In this document: positions 6,487-15,123 of the stretch, piece after piece
Numbering within the stretch: position 1 is the stretch's first letter
Layout of the letters: each line of letters starts with the position of its first letter
Source: Opitutia bacterium
Lineage (GTDB): Bacteria; Verrucomicrobiota; Verrucomicrobiae; Opitutales; Opitutaceae
Direction of reading: 5' to 3'
Assembly (NCBI GenBank): GCA_947442255.1
Contig: CANEVO010000057.1
Coordinates: forward strand, 1-25,801
DNA: 25,801 nt
Program-made: the position numbers and the translations under genes
Notes under the pieces: model-generated
Databases searched by the model: none
Seen by the model: only the letters and a program-made list of their open reading frames with translations
What the model was told of the DNA's origin: nothing

Positions 6487-7566
6487 TCAAAAAATTCCGA
6501 AACGCTTTTTCCGGGCGGGGGCGGTAGCCGCCGGCGCAGACCCATCGGTCGATGCCGTGACCGGCACGGCGGCCGCGGCCGTTGCCTCGACTTCCGTCAG
6601 ACGCTCGCGGGCCCGGATCGCCACGCCGGAGTCGGGATACGCGGTGATGGCCTCGTTATAAAACACCCGCGCGGCCTTGAAGTTGCCCCGCTTGTAAAAG
6701 TAGAAATCGCCCATCCGCATTTTGCTCTCGGCGAGCATCGTCTTCATGCCGTCGAGGCCTTTCTCGGCCGGCGCGATATTGGTATCGCTGGGGAAGAGCA
6801 GCATGAAATCCGTGAAGTAGGTGATGGCCTCCTTGGTTGAAGCCTGATCGTAGTAGGGACCCTCGACCATCAGGGCGTGGGTCTGGGCGAGCCTCAGATA
6901 AGCGTCGGGCGTGAGCAGGCTCTGCGGGTAATTATTGATCATCCGGTCGAGCGAATCGATGGCGCCTTCGGTTTCCTTCATCTGCTCGTAGCCTCGGGCG
7001 ATGTTCATCAACGAAAGTGGCGCGTAGTCGCTGTAGGGCGCATTGCCCACGATCGCCTCGAAGAACCCGAGCGAGCGTTCGCGCTGGTTAAAGCCGGGCA
7101 GGAGTCCCCATATCATCCGGTCGCGGGCGCCATCGAGCATGGCGCTGGCGATGCGGTACTGTTCGCCGATGATTTCGTTGAACCGCTTGGTATTCGGATA
7201 GCGGGTCAGGACCGTCTGGTAGGCCGTGAATGACCTGCTGTATTCCTTGCGCGCCAGGTGGAGCCGGGCGGTGCGATACACGGCCTCGGGCGCATAAACG
7301 GAATTCGGGTAACGCCGGCCGATGACGGTGTAGCCCTTGATGGCGGCCCGGGAGCGACCGGCTTCCTCGTCGGCGCGCGACTTGTTCATCTGATCGAGGG
7401 CAGTGCCGCCCTCGGCGCCCGACAGTCCGGAAAGGGCTCCACCCTCAACCCGCCAGCCGGTCGCGGCGCTCCAGACCAAGTCGGCGTGCAGGACGGACGT
7501 CAGCAGGCCCAAAACGGAGCAGCAGAGGAGGAGGGCGCGGAGCGAACGGGCGAAGGAAAGACGCAT
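6487..7566 (-). CDS. BamD-like TPR outer membrane assembly protein
   Basis: A 359-residue exported protein built of TPR-like helical repeats, related to BamD/YfiO, which in the BAM complex helps insert beta-barrels. A signal peptide (about 1-28, ending SVLHA/DLVW) is followed by repeats such as AAIKGYTVIGRRYPNSVYAPEAVYR (76-100), SFTAYQTVLTRYPNT and AIDSLDRMINNYPQS, and a late TPR at FKAARVFYNEAITAYPDSG. The C-terminus is low-complexity (Ala/Pro/Thr) and ends in a basic ARKKRFGIF. Classical BamD is a lipoprotein of about 245 residues; here the cleavage site looks like signal peptidase I and the protein is longer. The gene starts 10 bp after fabH and ends 10 bp before lptE, a compact envelope operon. 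Confidence 0.8.
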   Translation of the reverse strand: MRLSFARSLRALLLCCSVLGLLTSVLHADLVWSAATGWRVEGGALSGLSGAEGGTALDQMNKSRADEEAGRSRAAIKGYTVIGRRYPNSVYAPEAVYRTARLHLARKEYSRSFTAYQTVLTRYPNTKRFNEIIGEQYRIASAMLDGARDRMIWGLLPGFNQRERSLGFFEAIVGNAPYSDYAPLSLMNIARGYEQMKETEGAIDSLDRMINNYPQSLLTPDAYLRLAQTHALMVEGPYYDQASTKEAITYFTDFMLLFPSDTNIAPAEKGLDGMKTMLAESKMRMGDFYFYKRGNFKAARVFYNEAITAYPDSGVAIRARERLTEVEATAAAAVPVTASTDGSAPAATAPARKKRFGIF

Positions 7567-7576
7567 CGAAAAGGAG

Positions 7577-8569
7577 TCACCAACGAATCAGCGCGCTTCC
7601 GTAGGTCAAGCCCGCCCCAAATGCCACGAGGAGCGTCACATCGCCCGCCTTGATCCGGCCGCTGCGGCGCGCTTCATCCAGGGCGATCGGAATGGAGGCC
7701 GCGGACGTATTGCCGTAGCGGTCGACGTTGACGAAGAACCGCTCCATCGGGATTTCGAGATACTGGGAGATGGCCTCGATGATGCGGAGGTTGGCCTGGT
7801 GGGGAATCACGAGGGAAATTTGATCCGCACGCAGATGGTGTTGTTCCAGAATATCGCGGGCGGCCTCCTCCATGACGCGGACGGCCAGCTTGAAGACTTC
7901 CTTGCCCTTCATCCGCATACAGTGGTGGCGGGCCGCAATCGACTCCGGCGTCGTCGGGGCGCTGCTGCCGCCATGAGAAATATAGAGGAGGTCCACGCTG
8001 TCGCCGAAGGCCCCGAGCTTTGTCCCCAGCAGACCGATGTCCGGCTGCGGGGTGGTGCCAACCACGACCGCGCCGGCGCCATCCCCGAACAGGACACAGG
8101 TGGTTCGGTCCTGCCAGTCGACGATGGGCGAGAGCTTCTCGGCCCCGATGACGAGGGCCTTGTGATACCGTCCCGAGGACAGCATGGCACAGGCGGTGTC
8201 GAACGCGTAAACGAAGCCGGTGCAGGCGGCATTCAGGTCAAAGCAGGCCGCATTCGAGCGAACTCCCAGCTTGTGTTGGATGATGCAAGCGGCCGCCGGC
8301 ATCGGCAGGTCGGCGGTCATCGTCGCCACCACGATCAGGTCGATTTCCTCGGCCTTGACGCCCGCATCGTCGAGCGCCCGTCGGGCCGCTGCCACAGCCA
8401 TGTCCGACATCGCCTCGCCCGGCGCCGCGATTCGGCGCTCGGTGATCCCGCTGCGGGAGAGAATCCATTCGTCCGACGTGTCGACCGCTTTCGCCAGCTC
8501 CGTGTTGCTCAGGACACGCTCCGGAGCATACGAACCGGTGCCAAGGATGACGGTGGAACGGGTGGACAT
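7577..8569 (-). CDS. fabH: Beta-ketoacyl-ACP synthase III
   Basis: A 330-residue enzyme that condenses acetyl-CoA (or another acyl-CoA) with malonyl-ACP to start fatty acid synthesis. The catalytic triad is complete: Cys116 in NAACTGF, His257 in PHQANLRI and Asn287 in [10 protein letters not shown]. The N-terminal [15 protein letters not shown] and TSDEWI blocks and the C-terminal [13 protein letters not shown] are typical. The ATG at 8569 gives the usual N-terminus; an in-frame upstream extension to 8707 would overlap plsX and has no family counterpart. It follows plsX by 88 bp and is followed 10 bp later by the BamD-like gene, linking acyl chain initiation with outer membrane assembly. Confidence 0.97.
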   Translation of the reverse strand: MSTRSTVILGTGSYAPERVLSNTELAKAVDTSDEWILSRSGITERRIAAPGEAMSDMAVAAARRALDDAGVKAEEIDLIVVATMTADLPMPAAACIIQHKLGVRSNAACFDLNAACTGFVYAFDTACAMLSSGRYHKALVIGAEKLSPIVDWQDRTTCVLFGDGAGAVVVGTTPQPDIGLLGTKLGAFGDSVDLLYISHGGSSAPTTPESIAARHHCMRMKGKEVFKLAVRVMEEAARDILEQHHLRADQISLVIPHQANLRIIEAISQYLEIPMERFFVNVDRYGNTSAASIPIALDEARRSGRIKAGDVTLLVAFGAGLTYGSALIRW

Positions 8570-8657
8570 TTCAGCGGCGAAGAAAGGTGAAGCGGAGGGT
8601 CGGAAGGGGAAAGCGGTGGCCTCAAGGCGGCCGCCGGGGAGGCGGGAAGCGAGTGGT

Positions 8658-9716
8658 TCAGGTATAAACCGGCTGGGCCAGCAGGGCGTTCGCCTTGGCG
8701 ATGTCACCCTCGATGTGCTGGTTCATGTCGGCTTTGACCATTTCGTTGGCGGCCCGGATGGCGCTGCGGATGGCACGACGGTTGGACGAGCCGTGGGCCT
8801 TGAGCACGTTGCCATTGAGCCCGAGGAGGGGAGCGCCGCCATAGCGCTCGGGGTTGATCCGCTCCTTGAAAGCATGGAAGGCGCCCTTCGACAGGATGGC
8901 GCCGACGAGCCGCAGCGGGTTGGCCTGCAGTTCCTCCTTCAGCATGCTGGAGAAAAATTTCACGAGCGACTCCCAGCTCTTCAGCATAATGTTGCCGACA
9001 AAGCCGTCGCAAACGACGACGTCGACATGCTCGGCAAAAACGTGGAAGCCCTCGATCGGGCCGGCGTAATTGATCAGGTCGCCCACGCGGCGAAGGCTCT
9101 CGTTGGTCTCGGTGATGAGGGCGCTGCCCTTGCCCTCCTCGGTGCCGATATTCATCAGGCCAACGCGCGGACGCTTCACGCCCAGCATCACGCGGCAGTA
9201 GTGGCTGCCGAGGATCGCGTTGTGCACGAGATGCTCGGGCTTGGCCTCGGGGTTGGCGCCGGCGTCGATGAGGACGAAGTGGCCGCCCTCCCGGGGACAA
9301 ATCGCCGCGAGGGCGGGACGGGCGATGCCCTCCATCGGACGCAGCCGGAGCGTGCCGCCGGCCATCAGGGCGCCGGTGTTGCCGCAACTGAGGACCACCC
9401 CGGCCTCGCCGGACTTCACCAGTTCGATGGCGCGAACCATCGAGGAATCCTTCTTTTTCTTCAGCGCGTTGAGCGGCTTGTCATCCATCGTGATGACCTC
9501 GGACGCATGGTGCACCGAGAGGCGCTCATTCTTCGTCAGCCCGAACTCCTTCATCAGGGGAGTGAGGATGCCCTCGTCGCCGACGAGCGTGATCGGGTTG
9601 AGGGAGGGAAACTCCTTCAGGGCGAGCTGGACGGCGGCGACGACTTCCGTCGGCCCCAAGTCACCGCCCATGGCATCGATGGCAATGCGTTTGCCGGCCC
9701 TTGGATTGGTGGGCAT
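8658..9716 (-). CDS. plsX: Phosphate acyltransferase PlsX
   Basis: A 352-residue peripheral membrane enzyme that makes acyl-phosphate from acyl-ACP, the donor used by PlsY in phospholipid synthesis. It opens with [16 protein letters not shown], the hallmark of the family. It continues with [19 protein letters not shown] and [12 protein letters not shown], then [13 protein letters not shown] and [16 protein letters not shown], ending in a typical [19 protein letters not shown] block. Length is normal. The ATG at 9716 is used; I see no strong ribosome site. It lies between rpmF (127 bp upstream) and fabH, the classic bacterial order that ties translation output to lipid synthesis. Confidence 0.97.
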   Translation of the reverse strand: MPTNPRAGKRIAIDAMGGDLGPTEVVAAVQLALKEFPSLNPITLVGDEGILTPLMKEFGLTKNERLSVHHASEVITMDDKPLNALKKKKDSSMVRAIELVKSGEAGVVLSCGNTGALMAGGTLRLRPMEGIARPALAAICPREGGHFVLIDAGANPEAKPEHLVHNAILGSHYCRVMLGVKRPRVGLMNIGTEEGKGSALITETNESLRRVGDLINYAGPIEGFHVFAEHVDVVVCDGFVGNIMLKSWESLVKFFSSMLKEELQANPLRLVGAILSKGAFHAFKERINPERYGGAPLLGLNGNVLKAHGSSNRRAIRSAIRAANEMVKADMNQHIEGDIAKANALLAQPVYT

Positions 9717-9843
9717 CGCTTAGGAGACCTCGAAGCGGTACGCGCCGGGGACCAGCGGGCACTCCGGGAGGGGAGTCATGGCAGCACCAGGAAAGGCAAT
9801 TCGGGCTCTCACCTTCGTTGCGGTCCCGACATGCGGGAGGACC

Positions 9844-10023
9844 TTAGACCTCGACGTTCAAGACCTGGCGCCCGCGATACATGCCATTCTTCGGGTTGAC
9901 CCGATGGGGGCGGAACAGGGTGCCGTCGGTCGGATCCTTGGCGAATTCGGGCGCGATAAAGGCGTTGGCCGCGCGGCGGTTGGCGCTGCGGCGTTTGGAC
10001 TGCTTGCGTTTCGGATTGGCCAT
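9844..10023 (-). CDS. rpmF: 50S ribosomal protein L32, Cys-free form
   Basis: A 59-residue small basic ribosomal protein. The N-terminus MANPKRKQSKRRSANRRA is typical of L32, and the rest (APEFAKDPTDGTLFRPHRVN, then GMYRGRQVLNVEV) occupies the part where many L32 proteins have a zinc ribbon. No cysteine is present, so this is a zinc-independent form. It starts at ATG 10023 and ends with TAA. Its position just upstream of plsX and fabH on the same strand supports the call. The YceD (DUF177) gene often found before rpmF is absent; uppP occupies that place, 117 bp upstream. Confidence 0.95.
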   Translation of the reverse strand: MANPKRKQSKRRSANRRAANAFIAPEFAKDPTDGTLFRPHRVNPKNGMYRGRQVLNVEV

Positions 10024-10140
10024 GGAAGGAAGTGATTTGGGTGCGAAGGGTTAATCAAAAGCCCCCCTACGCAGATGGTGAAGGGGTCGGAGTAAAGGGC
10101 GGGCTCCAGACTCGTCAAGCGTCATCCTTGGGCCCGCCGG

Positions 10141-11196
10141 TCAGAGGTAAAACGCGGCCGCGAGGATGACGGCCAGCGCGATGCGGTACCACGCGAAGAG
10201 AACGAGGCCGTGGCGCGTCAACCAGTGGACCAGAAACCGCACGCAGATCGCGGCGGTGACTGCCGCAACCACTGCCCCGAGCAGTACGTTCGACCAGCCG
10301 AAGACCTGGATCATCGCGCCGCCGCTTTTGTACGATTTCAGGCCGGCGGCCCCGGTCAGGGTGATCAGGCCGAGGAGAAAGCTGAATTCCGCCGCCCGCC
10401 GCGGGTCCAGGCCGGCAAAATAGCCACCCACGATGGTGGTCATCGAACGACTGGTGCCGGGCCACATGGCCAGGCACTGCAGAGCGCCGATTCCCAGGGC
10501 TGAACGGGGCGTGAGTTCCGCGATCGTCTCCGGCTCAATTCCTCGGCCCAAGGGTGGGCTCGTCCCCATGCGCGTCGCGACAAGCCGCCGGCGCCGCCAC
10601 GATTCGGCATAGAACATCAACAGCGCGCCGGCGATTTGCGCGACGATCACCGCGCCCACGGAAAAAAGATGGGTGTCGATCCACTCGTTCAACAGCAGTC
10701 CGAAGACCGCGGCGGGCAGGAAGGCCACGAACAGGTTGATCAGGAGACGAAGACCCGTCGGATCGCGCCCGAAAAGACCGCGGAGCATGGCGGCGATCTG
10801 AGACCAGTAGAGAATCGCGACGGCGGCGATGGCACCGAACTGGATCACGACCGCGTAGGTCTTGGCCGCGAGGTTGAGGGTGAGCGGCTCGCCGGCCGGA
10901 TTCTTCGTTGAAGGCTTTCGATACCAGAGTGGCTGGCCGTCCGGGCCCCGCAGGGTTTCGTCGGAATCGAGGTCGAGGAGGCGGTTGCCAACAATCAGGT
11001 GACCGGTGGAAGAGACGGGCAGGAACTCGGTCACGCCTTCGATAACTCCTAGAATTATCGCGTCGGTGGCGCTCAATTCCGCCGCGGGCATCGCGAGATC
11101 CTCGGGTGGCGGCGGGGTGGCGGTCGGCGTGGAGGCAGCCCATGCCAGCCAGGGTGCGAGGAGCAAAACGAGGGAAGCGAGACGGAGCGTTCGCAC
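10141..11196 (-). CDS. uppP: Undecaprenyl-diphosphatase with extra N-terminal signal-like segment
   Basis: An inner-membrane phosphatase that recycles undecaprenyl diphosphate to the monophosphate carrier used for peptidoglycan and O-antigen synthesis. Both active-site blocks are present: GVIEGVTEFLPVSSTGHLI (50-68) and WPGTSRSM (245-252, Arg250). About eight membrane segments follow the family pattern. Two features are unusual. The gene appears to start at a GTG (11196) encoding a signal-peptide-like segment, MRTLRLASLVLLLAPWLAWA, then a Thr/Pro-rich linker; an internal ATG at 11091 would give the standard length. There is also an insertion of about 30 residues (about 75-108) between the first motif and the next helix. 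It is divergent from trpD, with 167 bp between the starts. Confidence 0.93.
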   Translation of the reverse strand: MRTLRLASLVLLLAPWLAWAASTPTATPPPPEDLAMPAAELSATDAIILGVIEGVTEFLPVSSTGHLIVGNRLLDLDSDETLRGPDGQPLWYRKPSTKNPAGEPLTLNLAAKTYAVVIQFGAIAAVAILYWSQIAAMLRGLFGRDPTGLRLLINLFVAFLPAAVFGLLLNEWIDTHLFSVGAVIVAQIAGALLMFYAESWRRRRLVATRMGTSPPLGRGIEPETIAELTPRSALGIGALQCLAMWPGTSRSMTTIVGGYFAGLDPRRAAEFSFLLGLITLTGAAGLKSYKSGGAMIQVFGWSNVLLGAVVAAVTAAICVRFLVHWLTRHGLVLFAWYRIALAVILAAAFYL

Positions 11197-11227
11197 GGCG
11201 CCGTGGTTTCAGCTTTGCCGGGGTGGT

Positions 11228-11241
11228 GCAAATTTATTTGC
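11228..11241. promoter_or_regulatory. Short palindrome in the uppP-trpD divergent region
   Basis: GCAAATTTATTTGC has 6-nt arms GCAAAT and ATTTGC around TT. It is A/T-rich in a GC-rich spacer and sits 32 bp before the uppP start and 123 bp before trpD. It could be an operator or part of a promoter, but palindromes this short arise by chance. A weaker GC-rich hairpin (CCCGGGAG with CTCCGGG) follows directly. Confidence 0.3.
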
Positions 11242-11363
11242 CCGGGAGCCGGACGCTCCGGGCTTCGCTCTTGCCCACGGCGGGGTTCGCGGCAATCCAT
11301 CCTGATCCAGCGCTCCCCGGTGTCTGCCGGAACATCGGGCGGGGCTTCAACCGATCCGAAACG

Positions 11364-12407
11364 ATGACGATACTCACCGATCTCTCCTCTCAATTGGCCA
11401 GTCGAGAACTCAATGCCGCGGAGGTCGAGACGGCCGCCGCGGTGCTGGCGGACAGCGCCGTGAGCGAGGACGCCAAAGCCGCGTTTCTGACCGCGCTGGC
11501 CCTCCGGGGCGAGACTCCGGCCGAGGTCGCGGCGTTCGCGGAAGCCTTTCGCCGTCGCGCCGTGAATCCCGGGGTGGAGGCCTGGTCGGACCAGGCGATC
11601 GACATCGTCGGGACGGGCGGGGACCATGCCGGCGGTTTCAACATCTCGAGCGTGGTGGTGCTGGTACTCGCGAGCGTGGGGGTGACCGTGATGAAGCACG
11701 GCAATCGTGGAATTACATCCAAGTGCGGGAGCGCAGATCTGCTGTCTGCGATCGGCGTGAATCTCGAGGCGCCGCCGGAAAAATTGCGCCGCGCTCTGGC
11801 GGAGCTCGGTTTCGTCTTCTTCTTCGCGCCGGCCTACCATCCGGCGTTCAAGCACATCGCCCCGGTGCGCAAGGCGCTCGCGGCGCGCGGCCAGCGCACC
11901 GTCTTCAACATCCTTGGACCCTTGATTAACCCCGGCCGCCCCGCGCACGTGCTGCTCGGCGCATTCTCCGCTGCCTGGGTACCCAAGCTGGCGGGCGCGC
12001 TGGAGGTGCTCGGCACCCAGGCCGGATTGGCCACCCACGGTGTGATCGATGCGACTCGCGGGATCGACGAACTCACGACAGCGACCACGAACCGTGTGCG
12101 GGGCTTCGGCTGGCGGCGCGAGATCGACGGTTACTGGCGGGCCGACGACTTTGGACTCCGACAGTCGCCTTTCGCCGATTTGGCGGGCGGCGACCTGACC
12201 GCGAACCTGGCGATCCTTGATCGCGTGCTGGCGGGCCACGGTCCGGCGGGGCTTGTCGATACGATCGTGCTGAACGCCGCGGTGGCCATGTGGCTCGTGG
12301 GCCGCGTCCCGGAGGTGCGCGACGGGCTGGAAGCGGCCCGCGAGATGTTGTTGGGCGGGGCGGTGAAACAGAAGATGACGGCGACCCGTGAATTTTATGC
12401 GTCATAG
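11364..12407 (+). CDS. trpD: Anthranilate phosphoribosyltransferase
   Basis: A 347-residue cytoplasmic enzyme that joins anthranilate to PRPP in tryptophan synthesis. The PRPP-binding GTGGDH is at 83-88, followed by FNISS (92-96), KHGNRG at 111-116, the SKCGSADLL block and RTVFNILGPLINP, all in family order. Length is normal. The ATG at 11364 is preceded by no clear ribosome site; the frame is open far upstream, but that part has no family similarity. It stands apart from other trp genes, upstream of glmM on the same strand with a 70-bp gap, so the trp pathway is not in one operon here or the other genes lie elsewhere. Confidence 0.95.
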   Translation: MTILTDLSSQLASRELNAAEVETAAAVLADSAVSEDAKAAFLTALALRGETPAEVAAFAEAFRRRAVNPGVEAWSDQAIDIVGTGGDHAGGFNISSVVVLVLASVGVTVMKHGNRGITSKCGSADLLSAIGVNLEAPPEKLRRALAELGFVFFFAPAYHPAFKHIAPVRKALAARGQRTVFNILGPLINPGRPAHVLLGAFSAAWVPKLAGALEVLGTQAGLATHGVIDATRGIDELTTATTNRVRGFGWRREIDGYWRADDFGLRQSPFADLAGGDLTANLAILDRVLAGHGPAGLVDTIVLNAAVAMWLVGRVPEVRDGLEAAREMLLGGAVKQKMTATREFYAS

Positions 12408-12477
12408 CCGGTCCGGACGGCACATGCGGCTCGTCTCAGCAGTCCTGCCGGGATGACAACTTGGCCAAAGCCTATCC

Positions 12478-13818
12478 ATGAATCGAAAATATTTTGGGAC
12501 TGACGGGGTGCGCGGACTCTACGGTGGGCCGGTGATGAATGAGGCGTTTGCGCGTCGCCTCGGCCTGGCGGTCGCCAGCTGGCTGCCGCCCCAGAGCGAT
12601 GTCCTGATGGGGCGCGACACCCGTTACTCCGGCCTGTCGCTCGAGCGGGCGATGGCCCAGGGGCTGCGCGCGGGTGGGGCCAATCCGATTTCGCTGGGCG
12701 TGGTGCCGACGCCGGCGGTGTCCCGGGCGGTTCGCGCCCGCGGGGCGGCGCTCGGTGTGGTCATCACGGCCTCGCACAATCCCGCCGAGGACAACGGCAT
12801 TAAATTATTCGGCCAGGGAGGCGTGAAGTTGAAGGAGGTCGAGGAGATGCGGATTGAGCAGCTCCTGCCGGCTGACGGGGCGGTTCCGGCGGCCGCCGAA
12901 CCGGCGATCGCCGAGCCCGGCCCGGTGGCGGGCCTCGACGACTACATTACGGCGATGCTCGGTCTGTTGCCGGCCGGCGCGCTGGCGGGATGGCGGATCG
13001 TGGTCGACACGGCCAATGGGGCCACGTGCGCGACCACCCCGGTGGTGCTGCGCACGCTCGGCGCGGAGGTGATCGGGATTGGCGACGCGCCGGATGGCAG
13101 GAACATCAACGCGAACATCGGGAGCGAGCATCCGGAGCAGCTCGCCCTCCGCGTCCGGGCGGAGAAGGCGCGGATCGGCATCGCGCACGATGGCGACGGC
13201 GATCGCTGCGTGTTGTGCGACGAGACCGGCACCGTGCTGGACGGCGACGAACTCCTGACGCTCCTCGCGCGCCATCAGCTGCAGGACGGCTTGTTGATGA
13301 ACAACACCCTGGTGGTTACCCGCCAGAGCAATCTCGGGGTCGATTCCGCGCTGGCGGCGCTTGGCGGCCGGGTGGTGCGGACCGAGATTGGCGACCGTTA
13401 TGTGCGCGAGCGAATGCGCGAGGAGGGTGCAACGCTCGGCGGCGAGTCGTCCGGCCACATCATCTTCTTCGATCTCTCGCCGACGGGTGACGGGCTCATC
13501 GCCGCGTTGAAGGTGATCGATGTCATGCTGGCCACCGGCCAGCCCCTGTCGGAACTGCGTGGCGTGCTGAAGAAATTTCCGCAGGCGACCGCCGCGGTCA
13601 AAGTGCGCGAGAAGCCACCGCTGGCTTCGCTGGTGAAATTGACCGCCGCAATTCACGCGGTCGAGACGGCCCTTGGCACCCGCGGCCGGGTCATGGTGCG
13701 TTACTCTGGCACCGAGCCGAAGCTGCGCTTCCTGGTCGAAGGCCCGGCGGACGACGCCGTGCAGGCCGGGCTCACGACGCTCACCGAGGCACTGAAGGCC
13801 GAGGGCCTGGTCGCCTGA
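12478..13818 (+). CDS. glmM: Phosphoglucosamine mutase
   Basis: A 446-residue cytoplasmic phosphohexomutase that converts glucosamine 6-phosphate to glucosamine 1-phosphate for UDP-GlcNAc, and so feeds peptidoglycan and LPS. It opens with KYFGTDGVRG, the GlmM signature. The phosphorylated serine is Ser99 in VITASHNPAEDNGIKLFG. The metal loop is DGDGDR at 238-243, the sugar-binding loop is GGESSGH, and the C-terminal phosphate loop is RYSGTEPKLR. Length and motif spacing match GlmM better than phosphomannomutase/phosphoglucomutase enzymes. It lies between trpD and a secreted hydrolase gene on the same strand. Confidence 0.95.
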   Translation: MNRKYFGTDGVRGLYGGPVMNEAFARRLGLAVASWLPPQSDVLMGRDTRYSGLSLERAMAQGLRAGGANPISLGVVPTPAVSRAVRARGAALGVVITASHNPAEDNGIKLFGQGGVKLKEVEEMRIEQLLPADGAVPAAAEPAIAEPGPVAGLDDYITAMLGLLPAGALAGWRIVVDTANGATCATTPVVLRTLGAEVIGIGDAPDGRNINANIGSEHPEQLALRVRAEKARIGIAHDGDGDRCVLCDETGTVLDGDELLTLLARHQLQDGLLMNNTLVVTRQSNLGVDSALAALGGRVVRTEIGDRYVRERMREEGATLGGESSGHIIFFDLSPTGDGLIAALKVIDVMLATGQPLSELRGVLKKFPQATAAVKVREKPPLASLVKLTAAIHAVETALGTRGRVMVRYSGTEPKLRFLVEGPADDAVQAGLTTLTEALKAEGLVA

Positions 13819-13941
13819 GTGGTCGCGGCGAGCTGTAGGATTGTGTTGGGGGGCCGAGCGCCCTTGTGTCCGCGGCGGTCGTCACCCCGCTGGGTGTCCC
13901 TGCGGGCGGCGATCCCCGCTTTCTCCCATCACGTTCACCCC

Positions 13942-15024
13942 ATGTCCATGCTCCTGCGATTCCCCCGTTTCGTTTCCCTGCTTCTCGTCCTGTCCGTCGC
14001 CGCCCGCGGCGGTTCGAAGGACGGCACGCTCGACGTCTATTGGATCGATTCCGAAGGCGGCGGCTCGACGCTGATTGTCACGCCGGCCGGCGAGTCGGTG
14101 CTCATCGACACGGGCAATCCGGGCGGTCGGGATCCGGGCCGAATCGTCGCCGCGGCCCAGGCGGCCGGGCTGACCAAGATCGATGCCATGCTGCTCACGC
14201 ACTACCATGGCGATCACTTTGGCGGTGCGGCGGAGGTCGCGGCCGTGTTGCCGTTCGGTGCGATCTACCAGCGGGCGATTCCCGAGCAGGATCCGGATGG
14301 CCGGGCGGCTTCGCCCTTTCCCCGTCAGATTCAGCCGTACCGGGAGATTGCCGCGCCGCGCGTGGCGCTGACGCCCGGGACGGTCATTTCCTTGCGGGCG
14401 GCCGCAGGGGCCCCTCGGTTGTCGCTCCGCTGCGTGGCGGCGGATCAGAAATTCGTCGAGCCGACCGCGGCCCAGCGCGTGGTGCGGAATCCGCTGACCG
14501 GATCCGTTCCCGGCCAGCCGGTCGACAAAAGCGACAATGCGAACAGCGCGGTGTTCGTGCTGGAGTTCGGGGCGTTTCGATTCTTTGACGGCGGTGATCT
14601 CACCTGGAACCTCGAGGAGAAGCTCGTGACCCCGCACAACCTGGTCGGGAGCGTGGATGTTTATCAGACGAACCATCACGGACTCGAGGTGAGCAACAAC
14701 CCGGTTCTCGTCCAGAGTCTCGAGCCCACGGTCGTCGTCATGAACAACGGCCCCAAGAAAGGCGGGCAGCCCGGAACGTTTGCCGCGATCAAGTCCGCAA
14801 AGTCCGTGCAGGCCACCTATCAACTGCATCAGAGCTACAATGTGACGGCCGAGGAGAACGGACCGAAGGAATTCATCGCGAATCACGACAATCTCACGGG
14901 TCCCGATGCCGCCAAATGCCCGGCGAACATCATCAAGATGGTCGTGGCGGCCGATGGGAAGAGCTACACGATCAGCATTCCTTCGACCGGGCATAGCCGC
15001 ACGTACAAGACGAAGGGGACGTAA
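13942..15024 (+). CDS. Exported metallo-beta-lactamase-fold hydrolase (ComEC/Rec2-like domain)
   Basis: A 360-residue protein with an N-terminal signal peptide (about 1-22, LLLVLSVAARGG) and a metallo-beta-lactamase fold. The metal motif THYHGDH is at 86-92 (His87, His89, Asp91, His92). Later metal-site residues are likely in FFDGGDLTWN and TNHHGLEVSNNP. The general layout (VLIDTGN before the motif) resembles the hydrolase domain of ComEC/Rec2 proteins and stand-alone exported relatives, which act on phosphodiesters; the substrate here is unknown. The ATG at 13942 begins the signal peptide. The gene lies 123 bp after glmM, and a long hairpin follows 30 bp after its stop. Confidence 0.82.
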   Translation: MSMLLRFPRFVSLLLVLSVAARGGSKDGTLDVYWIDSEGGGSTLIVTPAGESVLIDTGNPGGRDPGRIVAAAQAAGLTKIDAMLLTHYHGDHFGGAAEVAAVLPFGAIYQRAIPEQDPDGRAASPFPRQIQPYREIAAPRVALTPGTVISLRAAAGAPRLSLRCVAADQKFVEPTAAQRVVRNPLTGSVPGQPVDKSDNANSAVFVLEFGAFRFFDGGDLTWNLEEKLVTPHNLVGSVDVYQTNHHGLEVSNNPVLVQSLEPTVVVMNNGPKKGGQPGTFAAIKSAKSVQATYQLHQSYNVTAEENGPKEFIANHDNLTGPDAAKCPANIIKMVVAADGKSYTISIPSTGHSRTYKTKGT

Positions 15025-15054
15025 GGGAGTCCGGCGGCTGTTACGGGCTGGCCT

Positions 15055-15123
15055 CGTTGGTCGCCCCGCCTTCAGGCGGTGCCTTGGATGAATGCAAGCC
15101 GCCTGAAGGCGGAACGACCAACG
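15055..15123. terminator. Long near-perfect hairpin between convergent genes
   Basis: Arms of 25 nt (15055-15079 and 15099-15123) pair at 23 positions around a 19-nt loop. The core is CCGCCTTCAGGCGG, which is itself self-complementary. It fills the gap between the hydrolase gene and the convergent EamA gene and ends one base before the latter's stop codon. It probably acts as a bidirectional terminator. No T-tract is present, and its form also fits a dispersed palindromic repeat unit. Confidence 0.65.

Noticed and set aside
7519..7530. Cys-Cys in the BamD-like signal region as a lipobox
   Set aside because: The cysteines sit in the middle of the hydrophobic core with more hydrophobic residues after them, so they do not form a proper lipobox; a signal peptidase I site after HA fits better.
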